Shown: positions 42,644 through 51,477 of the stretch, piece by piece
Numbering within the stretch: the first letter of the stretch is position 1
Layout of the letters: each line of letters begins with the position of its first letter
NCBI GenBank assembly: GCA_014240165.1
Contig: JAAZXM010000001.1
Coordinates: 157,033 to 221,032, forward strand
Direction of reading: 5' to 3'
DNA: 64,000 nucleotides
Origin: Myxococcales bacterium
GTDB taxonomy: Bacteria; Myxococcota_A; UBA9160; UBA4427
Position numbers and translations under genes: made by a program
Notes under the pieces: generated by a model
Told to the model about the DNA's origin: nothing
What the model saw: the letters and a program-made list of their open reading frames with translations, nothing else
Database searches by the model: none

Positions 42644-43504
42644 TCAATCGTGGCGGTAGCGCGCTTGTTCCTCGTCGTAGTCGGGGAACCCGAGGATCTC
42701 GCGCAACTCGGCGAACTCAAGCACACCACCGGCGGGTTCACCCGCCGCCAGTTGCGCCAGCGCTTCGTTCATGGCGCGCACGGCACTGGAAAGCAGCGTC
42801 AGCGGATAGGCCGCGATGGCGTAGCCCAGCGCCTCGAGACGCTCCGGGGGCAAAAGCGGCGTGTCCCCCTGCTCCACCATATTCGCCATCGTGGGCCCGG
42901 GAATCTCTGCACACAAACGCTCCATTTCCGCCTCGGAGAGCGGCGCTTCGAAAAACGTGATGTCGGCCCCGAGATCCGCGAAGGCTTTGCAGCGTGCGAG
43001 GGCCTCGTCGAAGCCGTGCTCGTGGCGGGCATCCGTCCTTGCCATCACGAGAATATCCGCCCCCTCCTCCCGGGCATCTACTGCCGCCCGCACCCGGGCC
43101 AGGGCCTCTTGCCTGGAAACCACCGCCTTGCCCCGGGTATGACCGCAGCGCTTGGGGGCCACCTGATCCTCGATCATCGCGCAGGCAAAACCCGCCGCTG
43201 CGTACCCCCGCACCGTGCGCTTGGCGTTGACCGCGTTGCCGTAGCCCGTATCCGCGTCACCGATCACGGGAATCGAAACCGCTTCGCATACATTTCGCCC
43301 CTGGTCCACCATCTCGCCATACGAGATCAGACCCGTATCGGGCAGGGCAAGGCGCGCGGCGCTCACCGCAAAGCCGCTCATGAAGGTCAGCTCGAAACCA
43401 GCGCGCTCGATCAGCCGCGCCGAAAGCGCGTCAAAGCAGCACGGCATGATGCGCAAGCCGCCTGTGGTGAGCTGTTGCCTGAGTCGCTCGGAAGGCGTTG
43501 CCAT
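42644..43504 (-). CDS. Isocitrate lyase/PEP mutase superfamily protein
   Basis: Superfamily member of 286 residues, probably a C-C lyase acting on a 2-methylisocitrate- or oxaloacetate-like substrate. ISYGEMVDQGRNVCEAVSIP, VIGDADTGYGNAVNAKRTVR, CAMIEDQVAPKRCGH, ILVMARTDARHEHGFDEALA and FFEAPLSEAEMERL cover the fold. The loop Cys of KRCGH is the catalytic cysteine of lyases; PEP mutases and hydrolases differ there. PrpB-type methylisocitrate lyase is one option, but no prpC or prpD is nearby. The ATG at 43504 is the natural start. Confidence 0.82.
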   Translation of the reverse strand: MATPSERLRQQLTTGGLRIMPCCFDALSARLIERAGFELTFMSGFAVSAARLALPDTGLISYGEMVDQGRNVCEAVSIPVIGDADTGYGNAVNAKRTVRGYAAAGFACAMIEDQVAPKRCGHTRGKAVVSRQEALARVRAAVDAREEGADILVMARTDARHEHGFDEALARCKAFADLGADITFFEAPLSEAEMERLCAEIPGPTMANMVEQGDTPLLPPERLEALGYAIAAYPLTLLSSAVRAMNEALAQLAAGEPAGGVLEFAELREILGFPDYDEEQARYRHD

Positions 43505-43694
43505 GGCGTGCGCTGTCTCCTCTCAGGAAATTTCTAGAGCCTCGGTCGCAGGCTGGACAGCGGCGAAGGTAGCCTGCCCGACAGGCTCGGGAAGCGCCGG
43601 CCGCAAGCGCAAGAACCCGTCGCGCCTTCCGGCGAATCCCTTATCATGCCGCCCCGACAATCCTGTCGGCCGTCACCGTCCCGGATAAGCCCCC

Positions 43695-44546
43695 ATGCAA
43701 GACGCACTCGACGAACTCGTCTCCCTCCTCGACCTCGAAGAACTCGAACTCAACCTCTTCCGGGGGCGCAGCCCCCAAGAAGAGCGGCAACGGGTTTTTG
43801 GCGGTCAGGTGGCCGGCCAGGCGCTGGTCGCCGCCGGACGAACCGTGGAGGCCAGGGACGTCCATTCCCTTCACTCCTATTTCCTGCGCCCGGGTGACCC
43901 CCAGGTGCCCATCATCTACCAGGTCGATCGCCTGCGCGACGGCAGAAGTTTCTCCACAAGGCGAGTCACCGCCATCCAGCACGGCCAGGCCATCTTTGCC
44001 CTCGCGGCTTCCTTCCAGATCGGCGAGGGAAGCGTGGAGCACCAGGCCCCGATGCCCGAGGCCGTTCCTCCCGAGAGCCTGCCCGACTGGAACGAGCGGT
44101 TCGCTGCAATGGAGGCAAAGGGCGAGACCTTGGATGATTGGATGCACTGGGGCCGGGCTCTCGACATGCGTTACGTCGATGAAACCGATTACACCGGCGC
44201 GCAGCGGCAGGATCCGTTCTGGCGGGTCTGGGTGCGAACCAACGGGAAGCTGCCCGACGATTCGCTGCTTCACCGCTGCGTGGCCACGTACGCCTCGGAC
44301 ATGACCATTCTCGACACGGCACTGCGCCCCCATCTTCTCGTCATGGACGACGACATGCAGGTGGCGAGTCTCGACCATGCGATGTGGTTTCACCGGCCCT
44401 TCCGCGCCGATGAATGGCTGCTCTATGCCCACGAGAGCCCGTCCATGTCCAACGCCCGGGGCTTCGCGACAGCCCGCTTCTTCGACCGCGACGGGCGCTT
44501 GGTGATCTCCGTAGCCCAGGAGGGGCTGCTGCGTACTCGGGGTTGA
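43695..44546 (+). CDS. tesB: Acyl-CoA thioesterase II
   Basis: Double hot-dog thioesterase that releases free fatty acid and CoA from acyl-CoA. First hot-dog: RGRSPQEERQRVFGGQVAGQ, HSLHSYFLRPGDP and SFSTRRVTAIQHGQAIF. Second hot-dog: CVATYASDMTILDTALRPH, ASLDHAMWFHRPFRADEWLL and LVISVAQEGLLR. The catalytic Asp, Ser/Thr and Gln are in place. Length, 283 residues, is normal. It is monocistronic and convergent with the luciferase-like gene. It fits the acyl-CoA-rich character of the surrounding genes. Confidence 0.94.
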   Translation: MQDALDELVSLLDLEELELNLFRGRSPQEERQRVFGGQVAGQALVAAGRTVEARDVHSLHSYFLRPGDPQVPIIYQVDRLRDGRSFSTRRVTAIQHGQAIFALAASFQIGEGSVEHQAPMPEAVPPESLPDWNERFAAMEAKGETLDDWMHWGRALDMRYVDETDYTGAQRQDPFWRVWVRTNGKLPDDSLLHRCVATYASDMTILDTALRPHLLVMDDDMQVASLDHAMWFHRPFRADEWLLYAHESPSMSNARGFATARFFDRDGRLVISVAQEGLLRTRG

Positions 44547-44570
44547 ACTCTCAGTGCGCGCCGAGGTCAC

Positions 44571-45482
44571 TCAAAGCGAGTCGAAGAGGGCGAAGAGTTC
44601 CTCGAAGGCCTTCATCTGGTTTCCCTCGGCGGACGAGGGCACCAGAATCGGCGTTCCGACACCCGCTTCGTACCAGCCCGCCAGCCCCTCGAGAACCGTC
44701 TCGCGAGAACCATAGAGGGTGCAGTCCGAGAGCCAGGCATCACTCAAGAGACTCGGAATGCGCTCGCGCTCGCCGGCGGCCACCGCCTTCTCGATGGCCT
44801 CCATCTCCTCGACGTAGCCCGCCTCCTTCCAATAGTTCCGGTAGTTGGGCAAAGTCACGTAGAAGCTGAGGGTGCGGCGATTGACCGCTGCGGCCGCTTC
44901 GGCATCGTCGGAAATGCAGGTGGGGATCATATTTCCCACGAAGAAATCATCGCCCACGCTCGGGGGAAGAGCGGAGAGCGAGTCGACCATGTGCGAACGC
45001 GCCGCATTGGCGAAGACCACGCCCTCGGCGAGTTCACCCGCCAGAGCAACCATGCGCTTGCGAAGGCCCGCGATCACCAGGGGGGGCTGATCGCCGGTCC
45101 GGGGCGCCCCGCGCCAGGCCTCGACGAAACGACGCATTTCGGCGAGCGGCTTGCCCCCCGCGATTCCCAACCGGTCGAGGAGCGCTCCATGGCTCACCCC
45201 GACGCCGAAACGGAAGCGGCCCCCCGCGAGTTCGTGGATCAAGGCCGTGGTCGCGGCGTAGTCCGCCGGCAAACGCGTGTAGAGGTTCGCAATGGCGGTG
45301 CCCAAGTGGATCCGCTCGGTCGCCTGGGCCAGGGCCAGGCAAAGGCCCAGACCATCCCCGACGCTCGCGCAGTAGATCCCCGGGTATTCCCGGCGCTCGA
45401 TCTCCCGAGCCAATTCAAGGGTGGCCGCCCGGCGGCGCGGAACGGCGGCGACGGCGAGGGCGGGGAGCGGCAGGTCGGGCAT
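44571..45482 (-). CDS. Luciferase-like (LLM) F420-dependent oxidoreductase
   Basis: TIM-barrel oxidoreductase of the bacterial luciferase-like superfamily. GIYCASVGDGLGLCLALAQA, IHLGTAIANLYTRLPADYAA, HELAGGRFRFGVGVSHGALL and PPLVIAGLRKRMVALAGELA fit the F420-dependent branch rather than FMN-dependent two-component monooxygenases. Substrate is unknown. AAGGAGAC lies before the ATG. npdG in the same window supports F420 as cofactor. The gene is divergent from amt with a 388-bp regulatory region between them. Confidence 0.85.
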   Translation of the reverse strand: MPDLPLPALAVAAVPRRRAATLELAREIERREYPGIYCASVGDGLGLCLALAQATERIHLGTAIANLYTRLPADYAATTALIHELAGGRFRFGVGVSHGALLDRLGIAGGKPLAEMRRFVEAWRGAPRTGDQPPLVIAGLRKRMVALAGELAEGVVFANAARSHMVDSLSALPPSVGDDFFVGNMIPTCISDDAEAAAAVNRRTLSFYVTLPNYRNYWKEAGYVEEMEAIEKAVAAGERERIPSLLSDAWLSDCTLYGSRETVLEGLAGWYEAGVGTPILVPSSAEGNQMKAFEELFALFDSL

Positions 45483-45625
45483 TGGAGTCTCCTTGAGAAA
45501 AACGGGATCCCCAGCCTAGACGTTGGCCTCCTGGGCCGCCCCCCTTGCTTTGCTCGTTCGCGGAGCAGTCCTGCCTTGCGAATGGGCAGCGGTGAAGAAT
45601 ATTCGGCAGCCCCCGGGACCGATCC

Positions 45626-45658
45626 GCAGTGTCGCGGTGCACAGAGCACCGACACTGC
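45626..45658. promoter_or_regulatory. Long inverted repeat upstream of the amt sigma-54 promoter
   Basis: A 13-bp inverted repeat with a 5-nt centre and a 2-nt bulge in the left arm. The left arm is GCAGTGTC-gc-GGTGC, the centre ACAGA and the right arm GCACCGACACTGC. It lies about 20 bp upstream of the -24/-12 element in a divergent region. That favours an activator or repressor site over a terminator. It resembles but does not match the NtrC consensus. Confidence 0.5.
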
Positions 45659-45678
45659 CCAGGCGCGGAGGCATCGGG

Positions 45679-45694
45679 TGGCATGGGATTTGCT
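45679..45694 (+). promoter_or_regulatory. Sigma-54 promoter for amt-glnK
   Basis: TGGCATGGGATTTGCT matches the sigma-54 consensus with one change in the -24 box. The GG (45680-45681) and GC (45692-45693) are separated by exactly 10 bp. Transcription would start near 45705, about 165 nt before amt. Nitrogen-regulated amt-glnK operons commonly use such promoters with NtrC. Confidence 0.78.
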
Positions 45695-45870
45695 TTATCG
45701 GCGTCTTAAATGAACGGCTTGGCTCAAGGGTTGGCGGCGCACAGGTATTCCGGCGAATTCATCGCCAGACACCCAAACACAGACGCTGGCACTCCCGAAC
45801 CCTCGCCGAAGTAATTCCTCAAGACAAGCCACCGGCGCTGGAACAGCCCGATGGCCAATGGAGATTTTGC

Positions 45871-47280
45871 ATGCTGAAGAAAACCCTGTTCGCAATCTGC
45901 ACCGGGGCACTGGCCCTGCCCGGAATCGCTTTCGCCGACGACACCGCCGGGGCCGGCGTCTTCGTGGCGAACAATGTCTGGATGATGCTGGCCGCGGGCC
46001 TTGTTTTCATCATGCACCTCGGCTTCGCGATGCTCGAAACCGGAATGACCCGGGCCAAGAATACGGTGAACATCCTTTTCAAAAACACTTTCATCGTCTG
46101 CGCGGGAATCCTGACCTACTACATCTGCGGCTTCAATTTGATGTATCCGGGCTTTGCCGAAGGCAGCGCCGGGATCTTGGGCTTCGCCGGCTTCGGATTG
46201 GGCGCCGGCTTCGACGCCGCGGCCAACACTCCGGCTTACGCCGACGGCGGCTACACCTACTGGACCGATTTCCTCTTCCAGGCCATGTTCGCCGCCACAG
46301 CGGCCACCATCGTCTCAGGCGCGGTCGCCGAGCGCATCAAGCTGAAGTCGTTCATGGTCTTCGTTGTCTTCTTCGTGGGCCTCGTCTACACGGTCGCGGG
46401 TTCATGGAAATGGGGCGGCGGCTGGTTGGACGCCCGGGGCTTCTACGATTTCGCCGGTTCGACACTCGTCCATTCGGTGGGCGGTTGGGGCGCTCTGATG
46501 GGCATCATCTTTCTTGGGCCGCGCCTCGGGAAATACGCGAGCAATGGCCGGATGACCCCGATCCCCGGCAGCAGCATGCCGGCAGCCACCATGGGCGTAT
46601 TTCTGCTCTGGCTCGGCTGGTTCGGCTTCAACGGTGGCTCTGTGCTCTCCGCGGATCCGGCACTGACCTCTTTCGTGCTGGTGACGACCTGTCTCGCCGC
46701 CGCTGCGGGCGGCATCGGCGCGATGGTGGCGTACTCCTTCGTGTCCTCGAAACCCGACCTCTCCATGGCGCTGAACGGAATCCTCGCTGGCCTGGTGGGG
46801 ATCACCGCCGGGGCCGACGTGATCAACCCGATCTGGGCAATTCTGGTGGGCGCGATCGCGGGCGCTCTCGTGGTCTTTTCCGTCATTGCCTTCGATCGCT
46901 TCAAACTCGATGATCCCGTAGGCGCCTGCTCGGTCCATCTGACCTGTGGCATATGGGGCACCCTGGCTGTGGGTCTCTTTTCGACCAATCCCGAACACAG
47001 CCTGGGCGCTCAATTGCTCGGGGTGGGTGCCTACGGGCTCTTCACCGTGATCTGCGCGGGCCTTCTCTTCGGCGTCATCAAGGCCACCATGGGCCTGCGC
47101 GTAAGCGAAGAGGAAGAACTCGAGGGCCTCGACCTCGGCGAGCACGGTATGCACGCCTACGACGTTGCACCCAGTTCAGGCCCCTTCGAAGACGCCCACC
47201 TGCGGGGTCAAGCGGGGGTCGGGGTCGCGGGAGCCGCCGCCGTCACATCCCTGGCCAGCCCGGGCGGCAACGCCTCCTGA
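45871..47280 (+). CDS. amt: Ammonium transporter Amt
   Basis: Trimeric ammonium channel/transporter. MLKKTLFAICTGALALPGIA is a cleavable signal peptide, followed by about eleven membrane helices. Conserved parts are HLGFAMLETGMTRAKNTVNI, AATAATIVSGAVAERIKLKS and DFAGSTLVHSVGGWGALMG with the pore His. WLGWFGFNGGSVLSA and PVGACSVHLTCGIWGTLAVG carry the second pore His. GGAG lies seven bases before the ATG. The charged C-terminal tail (EEEELEGLDLGEHGMHAYD) continues into a Gly/Ala-rich end. glnK follows after a 144-bp spacer with a strong hairpin, and a sigma-54 promoter lies upstream. Confidence 0.95.
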   Translation: MLKKTLFAICTGALALPGIAFADDTAGAGVFVANNVWMMLAAGLVFIMHLGFAMLETGMTRAKNTVNILFKNTFIVCAGILTYYICGFNLMYPGFAEGSAGILGFAGFGLGAGFDAAANTPAYADGGYTYWTDFLFQAMFAATAATIVSGAVAERIKLKSFMVFVVFFVGLVYTVAGSWKWGGGWLDARGFYDFAGSTLVHSVGGWGALMGIIFLGPRLGKYASNGRMTPIPGSSMPAATMGVFLLWLGWFGFNGGSVLSADPALTSFVLVTTCLAAAAGGIGAMVAYSFVSSKPDLSMALNGILAGLVGITAGADVINPIWAILVGAIAGALVVFSVIAFDRFKLDDPVGACSVHLTCGIWGTLAVGLFSTNPEHSLGAQLLGVGAYGLFTVICAGLLFGVIKATMGLRVSEEEELEGLDLGEHGMHAYDVAPSSGPFEDAHLRGQAGVGVAGAAAVTSLASPGGNAS

Positions 47281-47302
47281 GCTGAATTCACGACCCAACC
47301 AA

Positions 47303-47338
47303 CCGATGGCCGGTCCGCGAAAACGGATCGGCCATCGG
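47303..47338. other. Intercistronic hairpin between amt and glnK
   Basis: A 15-bp stem (14 Watson-Crick pairs and one G-U) closes the loop CGAAAA; the left arm is 47303-47317 and the right arm 47324-47338. No U-tract follows. It could protect the amt message or limit read-through to glnK. Confidence 0.6.
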
Positions 47339-47397
47339 GGCCAGCTCGTCAAGATGCGACCCCGGGAGCCCTGACTCTTACTCGTGCTGCCGATTGA

Positions 47398-47772
<375 letters not shown>

Positions 47773-47787
47773 GCACGCGTCGGCCCG

Positions 47788-48762
47788 CTAGGGGATGAGC
47801 AAGCGCTTGCCCACGGTGGCTCGGCGATCCAAGGCCTCCAGCGCGCGTCCAGCTTCCTCCAGGGGGTGGGCCTGATCGATCCAGGGCACGACTTCGCCCC
47901 GGCGGTGAAGATCCATCAACGCCGAGAAGATCTGGTCCACAGTTGCGGGCTCGCGCTCACGGTAGAGGGGCCAGTGCAACCCGAGGATCGCGATATTCTT
48001 CAGCAACACGCGGTTGGCGGGCACCTTGGGAATCTGGCCGCTCGCGAAGCCCACCACCAGCAGCCGCCCCTTCCAGGCGATACAACCCAACGACCTGTCG
48101 AAGACTTCACCTCCGACGGAGTCGTAGATCACATCGGCCCCCTGGCCCTCGGTTTCGGCCAATACCCGGGGCGCGAAATCCCCCTCGCGATAGTCGATCA
48201 GCACATCCGCGCCGGCTCGCCGGGCAACTTCGAGTTTTTCCTCTCCCCCCGCGGTCGCGATCACCCGGGCGCCCAGGGCCCGGCCGATCTGGACGGCGGC
48301 CAGACCCACCCCCCCGGCCGCGGCGTGGACGAGAAGCGTTTCGCCCGCTCGGAGTCCGGCCAAGTCGACCAGGGCCGCGTAGGATGTCGGATAGACGATG
48401 GGCATCGCAGCGCCTTCCTCGAAGCTCATGGAAGCCGGCAGCGCGTATACGTCGGCCTGGGGCACCCGAACCTGCTCAGCAAAAGCTCCCAGGTCGGTGT
48501 AGGCGAGGACTCGGTCGCCGACGTTCACCCGCTGGACGCCCGGACCCACTTCGGCAACCACCCCCGACGCCTCTCGCCCGGGAATAAAAGGAGGTACGGG
48601 TTTTACTTGATACTCACCTCTAAGCATCAGTAGATCCGAATAGTTGCACCCCGCTGCCCGAACACCGATCACCACCTCCCCCGGACCGGCCTGGCAGCCG
48701 GAAACCTCGGAAACCTCCAGGTCCTCCGGTTCCATCGGCCCATGGACAACGACTGCGCGCAT
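47788..48762 (-). CDS. NADPH:quinone oxidoreductase-type zinc-free alcohol dehydrogenase
   Basis: MDR-superfamily reductase of 324 residues. The GroES-like N-terminal domain is GPGEVVIGVRAAGCNYSDLL and PPFIPGREASGVVAEVGPGV. The Rossmann fold has LLVHAAAGGVGLAAVQIGRA, the NADPH-binding AAGGVG motif. No zinc-ligand Cys/His set is present, placing it with quinone oxidoreductases and enoyl reductases. GGGAGGGGAG directly precedes the ATG; a longer frame upstream overlaps the divergent lipoprotein gene and is unlikely. Only about 25 bp separate it from that gene's start, so the two promoters must overlap coding sequence. Substrate is unknown. Confidence 0.88.
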   Translation of the reverse strand: MRAVVVHGPMEPEDLEVSEVSGCQAGPGEVVIGVRAAGCNYSDLLMLRGEYQVKPVPPFIPGREASGVVAEVGPGVQRVNVGDRVLAYTDLGAFAEQVRVPQADVYALPASMSFEEGAAMPIVYPTSYAALVDLAGLRAGETLLVHAAAGGVGLAAVQIGRALGARVIATAGGEEKLEVARRAGADVLIDYREGDFAPRVLAETEGQGADVIYDSVGGEVFDRSLGCIAWKGRLLVVGFASGQIPKVPANRVLLKNIAILGLHWPLYREREPATVDQIFSALMDLHRRGEVVPWIDQAHPLEEAGRALEALDRRATVGKRLLIP

Positions 48763-48787
48763 CTCCCCTCCCGCTACATTCTCCCAG

Positions 48788-49852
48788 ATGATGACGCGAG
48801 TGCATGCTAGCGAGGCGGACCGGACCCCGCGCATTTCGGAGCCCGCTGGCTTCTCCCCCTGCTGGTCTGCGGCCCCGAGACTGCTCACGCTGGTTGCCGT
48901 TGCCCTGGTTCTCCAGGGCTGCGCGTCGTTTCGCAATCCCCAAAAAATTCTTTCTGAACTCGGACCGCGCGAAACGCTTCCTCTGGTCTGGCAGATCTCA
49001 GGAGGAAGCGGCGCAAGCCTCTACGTACTCGGCTCGATCCACCTGGGGCCTGCCGGTGGCTGGCAATACCCAACCGGAGTGATGGATGCCTTGAGGGATT
49101 CAAGCGCCCTGGTGGTAGAGGTCAACGTACACGAGATCGACAGCGGCACCATCCAACACCTGATCGACCACTACGGACATATGCCCCCGGGACATTCGCT
49201 CAAGAGAAATGTTTCGCCGGCGACCTGGGAACTCCTCGAGCATCGGCTGGCGCACTCCAGCATCCCCCTTCGTACCGCGAACCGTCTGCGCCCGTGGCTG
49301 CTGAGCAATCTCCTCATCATGGAAGCCATCCGGCGCCAACAGTATTCCCCCGACCAGGGAACCGAAGAAGAATTCATCCGCTTGGCGGGCGCCCGAAGTA
49401 TTCTCCCCCTGGAGAGCGCCGCGCAGCAGATCTCCTTCCTGGGGACCCTGCCCAGGCGGGTCCAGGAGCTCTACCTCATCGACACGCTCGAGCACTACGA
49501 CGAAACCGGTCATTTCGTAAACCTCTATGTCAACGCCTGGCGCGCTGGGGATGAGAAGGCATTGGACCGCCTGATCTTCGACAGTTATCGCAAGGATCCG
49601 TCGTTCAAGCCCTTCTTCGATTCGATCATCTTCGAACGAAACAGGGCCATGGGGCGCCGACTGAAAGTGCTTCTCGAAGCGGACCAGCACGCTGGAGAGA
49701 CCGTATTCGTGGTGCTGGGAGTCGCGCATCTCGTGGGTGATCAGAGCATCGGGCGCCGATTCGCCGCGGAGGGCTACCAGGTCCGTCGTGTGACACGGGC
49801 CGAGATGCGCTCACCCGAGGTCGCGGGAGAATCCATTGCAGTCCATCCATGA
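48788..49852 (+). CDS. TraB/GumN family lipoprotein
   Basis: Erythromycin-esterase-like/TraB-GumN fold (Tiki-related, possible metalloprotease). The N-terminus carries a signal with lipobox LLTLVAVALVLQGCASF, so it is a lipoprotein matured by Lgt. The GxxH motif is VLGSIHLGP, an internal Glu-containing segment is GTEEEFIRLAGA, and the second GxxH-like motif is VVLGVAHLVG. Length, about 354 residues, is normal. Activity of bacterial GumN proteins is not established. Start is one of two adjacent ATG codons. Its 3' end overlaps the TTG start of the next gene by 17 bp, suggesting coupling. Confidence 0.83.
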   Translation: MMTRVHASEADRTPRISEPAGFSPCWSAAPRLLTLVAVALVLQGCASFRNPQKILSELGPRETLPLVWQISGGSGASLYVLGSIHLGPAGGWQYPTGVMDALRDSSALVVEVNVHEIDSGTIQHLIDHYGHMPPGHSLKRNVSPATWELLEHRLAHSSIPLRTANRLRPWLLSNLLIMEAIRRQQYSPDQGTEEEFIRLAGARSILPLESAAQQISFLGTLPRRVQELYLIDTLEHYDETGHFVNLYVNAWRAGDEKALDRLIFDSYRKDPSFKPFFDSIIFERNRAMGRRLKVLLEADQHAGETVFVVLGVAHLVGDQSIGRRFAAEGYQVRRVTRAEMRSPEVAGESIAVHP

Positions 49853-50411
49853 GAGCGTCTTCGTCGCTCCCCAGGTTCAACTCTACGGCAAGCTCTCCAT
49901 CGGTCGAGAATCCTCGGTCTGGCCCAACGCGGTCGTTCGGGCTGAAGCCCAGGAGGTCCGAATCGGCCGCTACACGAATATCCAGGATTTCGTCATGATC
50001 CATGTGGGGTATGAGAGCCCAACGGAAATCGGAGACTTCTGCTCCGTTGCGCATCACTCCACCATTCACGGCTGTCGCATCGAGGACCATTGCCTGATCG
50101 GAATCAATTCCGTGATCATGGACGGGGCGGTGATCGGGGAAGGTTCCATCGTTGCCGGCGGGGCGGTGGTGGTGGAAGGCAGCCTCTTCCCCCCTGAGTC
50201 CATCATCGCCGGCGTTCCGGCCAAGCGCATCAAACACCGGGACAGTCGCCACGAGAACCGACTCAACGCCTGGCAATATCACCGCAACGCCCAGGCGTAC
50301 AAGATCGCCGACCACCGCTCCTGGGACGGCCCCGAGTACGCCACTTGGCTCCAGGAAAAACGCGGCCTGATCGAGAAGGACCTCGACCTGCAGGTATTGC
50401 AGGAGAGCTAG
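49836..50411 (+). CDS. Gamma-carbonic-anhydrase-like left-handed beta-helix protein
   Basis: Hexapeptide-repeat protein of the YrdA/CaiE/Cam group, 191 residues. Repeats such as VQLYGKLSIGRESSVWPNAV and IGRYTNIQDFVMIHVG build the left-handed beta helix. His residues in MIHVG and VAHHSTIHGC occupy the three zinc-ligand positions of gamma-carbonic anhydrases. INSVIMDGAVIGEGSIVAGG and PAKRIKHRD complete the fold. The start is TTG with GGGAGA six bases upstream and overlaps the preceding lipoprotein gene by 17 bp. Whether it hydrates CO2 is unproven; many homologues show no activity. Confidence 0.85.
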   Translation: MQSIHESVFVAPQVQLYGKLSIGRESSVWPNAVVRAEAQEVRIGRYTNIQDFVMIHVGYESPTEIGDFCSVAHHSTIHGCRIEDHCLIGINSVIMDGAVIGEGSIVAGGAVVVEGSLFPPESIIAGVPAKRIKHRDSRHENRLNAWQYHRNAQAYKIADHRSWDGPEYATWLQEKRGLIEKDLDLQVLQES

Positions 50412-50460
50412 GGGGCTGGGCACCTGCTTCGCCCGCCCCGGGCGGTCCGTGGTTTTCGGC

Positions 50461-51132
50461 CTAGCTCCGAGCTTCCAAGCCCGAGAAGAGCAGGTCCACG
50501 CCAGTCTGAATGGCCTGGCGACAACTCTCCGCATCGGTCATCCCGTTCGCCCAGGGGATCCTCGCACCCTGCGTGACATTGAAGATGACCCGAGCCGCTT
50601 CGAGTACGTCCACGTCGCGCCTCAGCTTGGCCTGCATCCGGCCCATCTGCATGACTTCCATCAGCAGGCCGATGGTGCGGTCGTTCAGGGCGAGCACCTG
50701 GGCCGCCACCCGCGCCCCGGGTCGCGTAGTCGCACGCAGGGCGATCAGGGTCAGATCACTGTCCTCGGCGAGCAGATCGTGCTGTGAATCCAGAAATCGG
50801 CTGACGCGCTTGCGAACCGGTGCCTTGCGCTCATCGCCCTCACGAAAACGCTGCCACGCCTCTTCTTGCAAATCGGCCAACTCAGCGATCAGCAGTTCTT
50901 CCTTGCTCTGGAAATGGCGATAGATCGAACTCGCCCCCATCCCCGCCCGACGAGCGATCGTCCGAAGAGTGGCCTTGTCGAAGCCCTTCTCCTCGAAGAG
51001 TTCCCGAGCGGCCTTGAGGATGGCGGCCCGGCTCCGGCGTCCACGGAGAAGTCGCCCATCATCCGGGCGCAAAGCGGTCTTGTCCCGCTCGGGAGGCTGC
51101 GTGGCCGGGGCTTTTTCGCGTTGGCGGGCCAT
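50461..51132 (-). CDS. TetR family transcriptional regulator
   Basis: TetR-type repressor. The DNA-binding domain is RAAILKAARELFEEKGFDKA followed by TLRTIARRAGMGASSIYRHF, then the SKEELLIAELADLQ helix. The C-terminal ligand domain includes LALNDRTIGLLMEVMQMGRM and is of the type found near fatty-acid metabolism genes. A basic, disordered stretch of about 30 residues leads the protein. The start is MARQREKAP; longer frames are GC-rich non-coding. It lies 345 bp downstream of the E2-like gene on the same strand; that gap has palindromes that could be its operator. The ligand is unknown. Confidence 0.88.
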   Translation of the reverse strand: MARQREKAPATQPPERDKTALRPDDGRLLRGRRSRAAILKAARELFEEKGFDKATLRTIARRAGMGASSIYRHFQSKEELLIAELADLQEEAWQRFREGDERKAPVRKRVSRFLDSQHDLLAEDSDLTLIALRATTRPGARVAAQVLALNDRTIGLLMEVMQMGRMQAKLRRDVDVLEAARVIFNVTQGARIPWANGMTDAESCRQAIQTGVDLLFSGLEARS

Positions 51133-51477
51133 GAACGCGAACAGGGTCCCATACCTAGCGACGGAGCGCCAGCGCAGCGCTCTCCATGGGCCCAGGAAAC
51201 AAAGGGCAGGGCCGGGCGACGACGCCGACCCCAGATGAACAGAAGCCCGGAACACCCGCGGGGGGAGTTCCGGGCCTCGACGCCCGACTCACCCCTCCTC
51301 AGAAGTTCGGGGCGCTGGTGCATAGTGCGTTGTCTACCGCGTGGGCTTTACAACCCAGCGCGATAAATTCCACTGTACACGGAATCGAATGATTTAATCG
51401 TGTTGTTTCGGCCTCGTAGTAATAAAAGAATGCTCTGTCAGGGAAACCCCTAAGCAAATTCGCTCGCGACTTGCGTG
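51133..51477. other. Intergenic region with palindromes between the E2-like gene and tetR
   Basis: A 9-bp GCCCGGAAC/GTTCCGGGC hairpin (51245-51275) without U-tract lies nearest tetR. An ATTCC-N9-GGAAT inverted repeat (51367-51385) lies in an AT-richer part. Either could be a TetR operator or part of the tetR leader. No gene was recognised. Confidence 0.4.
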
